Position numbers and translations under genes: made by a program. Positions 23,955-27,644 of a DNA stretch of 27,644 bases are shown here, one piece after another. Below the pieces are notes generated by a model. It did not search any database. It worked only from the letters and a program-made list of their open reading frames with translations, and had not been told where the DNA came from. Position 1 is the stretch's first letter. Every line of letters starts with the position of its first letter. Origin of the DNA: Pseudomonadota bacterium (GTDB lineage Bacteria > Desulfobacterota > Syntrophobacteria > Syntrophobacterales > Syntrophobacteraceae); NCBI GenBank assembly GCA_023416335.1, contig JAEZHY010000075.1:1-27644 (forward strand). The letters are read 5' to 3'.

Positions 23955-24542
23955 CTAAGAAGGGAGGCGCCCGGCGAAAGGCGCTCGTAACAGTGGAGTA
24001 TAGCGCGCGCCATCCGGCCTCAACTCGCTTTTATACAATACAAGCTCAGTAACGTCAAAAGGTTCCGCCGCAAACTCCTGATGCGCAAGAAGGGCCTGCT
24101 GCAGGAATTGGAGCCGCTGTCTGCCCTTGACGCGTCCGAGCGTCAGGTGCGGCCTGAAAGGACGGTCCTCCGGCTTGAAGCCGAAATCCGCCATGGCGGA
24201 TTCCACTCTTTTCTGGAGTTCTGCGAGCGGTTGGCTCTGCCCTCTGAGCCCCACCCAGACAACACGGGGCGCTTTAACATTCGGGAATGCACCGCAGCCG
24301 GCCGCCTCGATGTGGATCGGATCGGTCTCAGACGCAATTTCGGAAAGGACCGGCTTGATCTGCTCGATGAGATCGAGCGAAACGTTCCCGAGAAATTTCA
24401 GCGTGAGGTGAATGCCCTCGGGCCTCACCCATCCCACTGCGGCATCGCTCTTTCTGAGTTCCGCCGCCAGAGCTTCGATCCGCCGTCGAACTGCCGGGGG
24501 AAGATCGATTGCAATAAAACTGCGCACGGATGATGGTTGCAT
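23955..24542 (-). CDS. thpR: RNA 2',3'-cyclic phosphodiesterase (LigT family)
   Basis: 195 residues from ATG 24542. Neither this start nor the in-frame TTG at 24575 has a strong ribosome binding site; I chose 24542 because MQPSSVRSFIAIDLPPAVRRRIE fits the family N-terminus. The 2H fold is marked by two catalytic HxTx motifs, HLTLKFLG (His45) and HLTLGRVKG (His132). The enzyme opens 2',3'-cyclic phosphate ends of RNA and can ligate tRNA halves in vitro. It lies between cinA and recA, a common arrangement in delta-type and some other bacteria. Confidence 0.93.
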   Translation of the reverse strand: MQPSSVRSFIAIDLPPAVRRRIEALAAELRKSDAAVGWVRPEGIHLTLKFLGNVSLDLIEQIKPVLSEIASETDPIHIEAAGCGAFPNVKAPRVVWVGLRGQSQPLAELQKRVESAMADFGFKPEDRPFRPHLTLGRVKGRQRLQFLQQALLAHQEFAAEPFDVTELVLYKSELRPDGARYTPLLRAPFAGRLPS

Positions 24543-24694
24543 AGGCTGCCCGGATTTCTGAAGATTCCCTTTCAAACATTCCTAATGAGTTGTGATCATA
24601 AAGATAACATCCAAACACGAACCGAACTTTGAAGGCGTTGAAGATTTCTAACGAGATCCGGTGGGTACAGCACCATGTGCCCACCATCCCCAAC

Positions 24695-25960
24695 TCAATC
24701 GCAGTGCAGTTGGGATTCCCCGGTGAGAAGCCTCCACAGTAAAACGAGAGCCGCCTGGGTTGCACTTTCCTGGATCTGTTCGCGCGTACCTCCGAAGGTG
24801 TATTTCTCCACTTTCTTCTTTTCCGGAGTGACGCAGCCGATAAAGACAGTCCCGACAGGCTTTTCGGGGGTCCCGCCGGTAGGCCCGGCTATGCCCGTGA
24901 TGGAGACCGCGACATGGACGCCGGCACGTTTGCAGGCTCCTTCGGCCATCGCAAGCGCAACCGGTTCACTGACGGCACCGTGCGCGGCCAGGGTCTCTTC
25001 GGGAACTCCGAGGAGGTCCATCTTGGCCTGGTTGCTGTACGTAACGAATCCACGGTCGAGGTAATCCGAAGCGCCGGCCACCGCGGTAATCTTTCGGGAA
25101 AGCAGTCCGCCGGTACACGATTCGGCAGTCGCAATCTTCCAGCCCCGTTCGCGTAAATGCCGTCCGATCACTTTTTCGAGGCAATCATCGTTGTGCCCGC
25201 TGATGTGCCGGGCTCCAATCAGGTTGATGATCTTATCCTCCGCCTGTTTCACCAGGGCGCGACACTCCTCCTCGTTCGGAGCGGAAGCAAATATGGTGAC
25301 CCAGTTCTCCCTCCCCTGCGGCAGATAGCCTATATCCACTCCCATCACCCGGGGATCGAGCGAGCGAAGCCGCCTGTTCACCTCTGCTTCCAGCAATCCC
25401 TGCACGCGGACCACATGTTTTACATAGGCACATCGGTTCGGGAACCTGACTTCGAGATCGGGAATGACAACCCGATCGAGAAGGTACTTCACTTCATTGG
25501 GCACGCCCGGCAGGAAATAGCATGGGATTTCATTGTGCAGGAGAAAAAAACCCGCCATATCCAGGCCGAGTTTCACAGCGCCCTCGGGCAGAGCAGCCAT
25601 TCGCTGCACCTCAGCGGTCCATTGCATTCCGTGCTCGGCCAGACGGTGCCGCAGCCACATCGCGTAATCGCGATTCGTAATGAGAGGGATGCTGAACGCC
25701 TTCGAAACCGCGGCATTGGTCCGGTCGTCATCGGTCGGCCCGAGACCGCCGGTAACTATTATGAACCTGGATCCCGTCAGGCATTGACAAAGCAGTTCGG
25801 CTATGTCGTCCACGGTATCCCCGACCGTAATTATCCTGTGAAGGCGGAAGCCTCTTGCCCGCAGCTCAAGAGCAATATGATGGGCATTACGGTTGGGAAT
25901 GTCCCCGAGAAGGATTTCGTCCCCAATTGTCAGCAGTGTGCCTATTATCTGATCGGACAT
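24695..25960 (-). CDS. cinA: CinA family protein (nicotinamide-nucleotide amidohydrolase / ADP-ribose pyrophosphatase type)
   Basis: 421 residues, the full two-domain form. The N-terminal MoaB-like (COG1058) domain has 'TIGDEILLGDIPNRNAHHIALELR' (about 11-34) and 'VTGGLGPTDDDRTNAAVSKAF' (about 69-89). The C-terminal CinA domain (about 265-415) has 'TAESCTGGLLSRKITAVAGASDYLDRGFVTYSNQAKMDLLGV' and 'AVSITGIAGPTGGTPEKPVGTVFIG'; this domain deamidates NMN to nicotinate mononucleotide in characterised members. It is upstream of thpR and recA on the same strand, consistent with the competence/recA association seen elsewhere. A GGGGGA lies about 10 nt before the ATG. Confidence 0.95.
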   Translation of the reverse strand: MSDQIIGTLLTIGDEILLGDIPNRNAHHIALELRARGFRLHRIITVGDTVDDIAELLCQCLTGSRFIIVTGGLGPTDDDRTNAAVSKAFSIPLITNRDYAMWLRHRLAEHGMQWTAEVQRMAALPEGAVKLGLDMAGFFLLHNEIPCYFLPGVPNEVKYLLDRVVIPDLEVRFPNRCAYVKHVVRVQGLLEAEVNRRLRSLDPRVMGVDIGYLPQGRENWVTIFASAPNEEECRALVKQAEDKIINLIGARHISGHNDDCLEKVIGRHLRERGWKIATAESCTGGLLSRKITAVAGASDYLDRGFVTYSNQAKMDLLGVPEETLAAHGAVSEPVALAMAEGACKRAGVHVAVSITGIAGPTGGTPEKPVGTVFIGCVTPEKKKVEKYTFGGTREQIQESATQAALVLLWRLLTGESQLHCD

Positions 25961-26087
25961 CTTCTTTCATTCCCCCGGTCCGCTTGACCCGACTCCCGCA
26001 GGCCGCATCCATCTGAAGGTCCGCTCCGTTCTCCACTACTATCTTGAATCTAAGACATCCAGTCCGAAACCGGTTTGCGAACCGCAC

Positions 26088-27245
26088 TCATTTCACACTC
26101 AACTGAATTTTTCTATAAACGTCGGGAATCGGAACTCCAGTTTCACCGGCAATTCGCCGGCATTCCTCGTATTCCGGAATCAGCCGTTCGGTTCCGTTTG
26201 GAAGCTGGACGCGTTTTACCCTGCACGGACCGAACTCGGTTGCAATTGTCTTCCCCTCGCGGGGAACCTCGATCCGCCTGACATCCAGCACCCGGATACC
26301 AAGCGTTGTAGTCTCGTTGAACAGAAGTTCCGCTGCAGTATCTTCCAAAGCAGGGTCGATCAGCACGCGAAGCAGCACGCCGGGGCGGTTTTTCTTCATC
26401 TGAACCGGAACGATACCGACGTCGAGAGCACCAAGGGCAAACAGCTTTTCCGACACATAATTATAAAATTCCGGGTTCATGTCATCAATGCTGGTTTCGA
26501 TCATTATGAGTTGGCGGACGCGTGTCGAATCGAGTTCCGTTCCCAGGTAGACGCGCAGAAGATTGGGCGGATCGGATGCCGGATTGGTTCCGACCCCGTA
26601 TCCGGTGGAAAGCAGGGTCATGGAAGGCAGAGTACCGAACGACTCCGCGAGAGAAGAGACTATGGCGGCCCCGGTCGGTGTCACGAGTTCCCGTTCGATC
26701 GGCGTTCCGTACACAGGAACACCGGAGAGCAAAAGCGAGGTCGCAGGCGCGGGAAGTGGAATCGTCCCGTGCTGCGTATTGACAAAACCCCTCCCGAGCG
26801 GGATCGGGGACGCAATTATCTTTCCGATGTCCAGGTATTTGAGGCAGAATACCGTCCCGGCGATATCCAGGATTGAGTCGACCGCTCCGACCTCATGAAA
26901 GTGAACCTTTTCGGGATCGACCCCATGCACGCGGCCTTCGGCCTGAGCGATGCGTGTGAAAACCGCGATACTCTTTTCTTTTACTGCAGCGTCCAGGCCG
27001 CTTCCATCGAGCATTTCCCTGATATGGGAAAAAGACCGATGCGGCTGGTCCAGGGCGGAAACGAGGACACGGGTCCCTTCGATTGCTCCCCGCCTTTCCC
27101 TCACCGTCTCGATAGACCAGTTCTCGATCGGAAGTTTTTTCATTTCCGATATCAACGCCTCGACGGGAACGCCGAGGTCTATCAGTGCACCCAGAGTCAT
27201 ATCTCCGCTGATACCGGAGAAGCAGTCGAAATAGGCAACCTTCAT
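26088..27245 (-). CDS. larC: Nickel-pincer cofactor biosynthesis protein LarC
   Basis: 385 residues from ATG 27245, chosen because AAAGGTGAT precedes it and the product begins MKVAYFDCFSGISGDMTLGALIDLGVP, the family opening. In the Lar pathway LarC is a CTP-dependent cyclometallase that inserts nickel into the pyridinium bis-thiocarboxylate made by LarB and LarE. Further family motifs are 'VHFHEVGAVDSILDIAGT', 'RGFVNTQHGTIPLPAPATSLLLSG', 'ELVTPTGAAI' and 'IETSIDDMNPEFYNYVSEKLFALGALDV'. Here the protein is one uninterrupted frame, unlike Lactobacillus where larC1 and larC2 are joined by programmed frameshifting. No larA, larB or larE is in the window. Confidence 0.93.
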   Translation of the reverse strand: MKVAYFDCFSGISGDMTLGALIDLGVPVEALISEMKKLPIENWSIETVRERRGAIEGTRVLVSALDQPHRSFSHIREMLDGSGLDAAVKEKSIAVFTRIAQAEGRVHGVDPEKVHFHEVGAVDSILDIAGTVFCLKYLDIGKIIASPIPLGRGFVNTQHGTIPLPAPATSLLLSGVPVYGTPIERELVTPTGAAIVSSLAESFGTLPSMTLLSTGYGVGTNPASDPPNLLRVYLGTELDSTRVRQLIMIETSIDDMNPEFYNYVSEKLFALGALDVGIVPVQMKKNRPGVLLRVLIDPALEDTAAELLFNETTTLGIRVLDVRRIEVPREGKTIATEFGPCRVKRVQLPNGTERLIPEYEECRRIAGETGVPIPDVYRKIQLSVK

Positions 27246-27309
27246 ACAAATCACCTTTGTAGAAATGTCGGAATTGAACGGCGGAATCTCTTCCACGAAT
27301 AAGCGAATG

Positions 27310-27339
27310 ATTTTACTTGTGTATCCTTCAGAAGGTCAA
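27310..27339 (-). promoter_or_regulatory. Promoter for larC
   Basis: On the minus strand TTGACC (complement of 27334-27339) and TAAAAT (complement of 27310-27315) are 18 nt apart, 5 of 6 matches each. The start would be near 27303, about 58 nt before the larC ATG. Confidence 0.55.
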
Positions 27340-27388
27340 GACGGAAGTCGGAGGACGAAGACTTCCGACCTCCGACTTCCGTCTTGAC
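27335..27388. repeat. 20-bp perfect inverted repeat between larC and tRNA-Ser
   Basis: The arms 27335-27354 (GTCAAGACGGAAGTCGGAGG) and 27369-27388 are perfect inverted copies with a 14-nt spacer, which itself contains another ACTTCCGA copy. The arm ends supply the TTGAC of two divergent -35 elements. It could be an operator, a dispersed REP-like palindrome that landed here, or both. No U tract marks it as a terminator. Confidence 0.85.
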
Positions 27389-27412
27389 AGTTTCGACTTG
27401 GAACGCTAAAGT
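27384..27412 (+). promoter_or_regulatory. Promoter for tRNA-Ser(UGA)
   Basis: Perfect TTGACA (27384-27389), 17-nt spacer, TAAAGT (27407-27412; 4 of 6). Predicted start near 27419, giving a 5' leader of about 26 nt before the tRNA. It could also drive the second tRNA-Ser downstream. Confidence 0.65.
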
Positions 27413-27444
27413 AGTCTGTCTGAACGGGAATTCCTTCCCAAACA

Positions 27445-27537
27445 GGAGGGATGGCCGAGTGGTTTAAGGCGGCGGTCTTGAAAACCGTTGTTCCGTTAGT
27501 AGCGGAACCGTGGGTTCGAATCCTACTCCCTCCGCCA
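27445..27537 (+). tRNA. tRNA-Ser (anticodon UGA), CCA encoded
   Basis: A class II tRNA of 93 nt. The acceptor GGAGGGA pairs with TCCCTCC, followed by G and the encoded CCA. The D arm is 'GCCGAGTGGTTTAAGGC', the anticodon loop is CTTGAAA between GCGGT and ACCGT (anticodon TGA), and a long variable arm (GTTCCGTTAGTAGCGGAAC) precedes the T arm with GGTTCGAATCC. The long variable arm and discriminator G fit serine. Confidence 0.97.
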
Positions 27538-27551
27538 CCCGATCAAATTTT

Positions 27552-27644
27552 GGAGAGATGGCCGAGTCGGCTGAAGGCGCTCGCCTGCTAAGCGAGTGTA
27601 CGCTGTAAAGGTGTACCGAGGGTTCGAATCCCTCTCTCTCCGCC
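27552..27644 (+). tRNA. tRNA-Ser (anticodon GCU), cut at the window end
   Basis: Acceptor GGAGAGA pairs with TCTCTCC; the anticodon loop CTGCTAA between CTCGC and GCGAG gives anticodon GCT. It has a long variable arm (around TGTACGCTGTAAAGGTGTACC) and the T-arm GGTTCGAATCC. The window ends after the second C of what is probably an encoded CCA. It begins 14 nt after the previous tRNA-Ser, so the two are probably cotranscribed. Confidence 0.96.

Overview
The window looks like a chromosomal segment from a Gram-negative, moderately GC-rich anaerobe, most likely a Desulfobacterota (former deltaproteobacterial) lineage close to Syntrophobacterales. This is an inference. It rests on the gene order rplP...secY-adk-map-infA-rpmJ-rpsM-rpsK-rpsD-rpoA-rplQ, on the cinA-thpR-recA-alaS cluster, on frequent TTG starts, and on a small zinc-ribbon gene with an in-frame UGA that looks like a selenocysteine codon. 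Species identity cannot be settled from sequence reading alone.

Positions 1-11070 (+ strand) hold the 3' part of the S10 operon and the complete spc and alpha operons: rplP (3' end), rpmC, rpsQ, rplN, rplX, rplE, rpsN, rpsH, rplF, rplR, rpsE, rpmD, rplO, secY, adk, map, infA, rpmJ (37 aa), rpsM, rpsK, rpsD, rpoA and rplQ, closed by a strong intrinsic terminator. The genes are tightly packed and jointly supply ribosomal subunits, the Sec channel, adenylate kinase, N-terminal methionine removal, IF-1 and the RNA polymerase alpha subunit. Every zinc-capable protein here (S14, L36, L24, S4, and the Adk LID) keeps its cysteines. A good sigma70-type promoter lies just upstream of infA, and an RNA hairpin lies in the unusually long rpsD-rpoA gap.

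Positions 11100-19770 are mixed. They contain a small six-cysteine protein (-), an unrecognised multi-pass membrane protein (+), rimO (+), a secreted protein with twelve Asp-box/BNR repeats (+), a bidirectional terminator, a sigma70-family sigma factor (-), an orphan HicB-like gene (+) overlapping tail-to-tail with a DRG/Obg-type GTPase carrying a TGS domain (-), and a 55-residue dual-CXXC protein (+). The last has an in-frame TGA at codon 16 where a cysteine would be expected, followed by a hairpin that fits the bacterial SECIS rules. This is the most interesting item in the window.

Positions 19773-27245 (- strand) carry larC, cinA, thpR, recA and alaS, a group covering cofactor biosynthesis, nucleotide/RNA repair, recombination and alanyl-tRNA charging. 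recX is absent between recA and alaS; instead the gap holds an extended -10 promoter and a 12-bp inverted repeat in the alaS leader. The right end has a 20-bp palindrome whose two arms supply the -35 elements of divergent promoters for larC and for a tRNA-Ser(UGA). A second tRNA-Ser(GCU) reaches the window edge.
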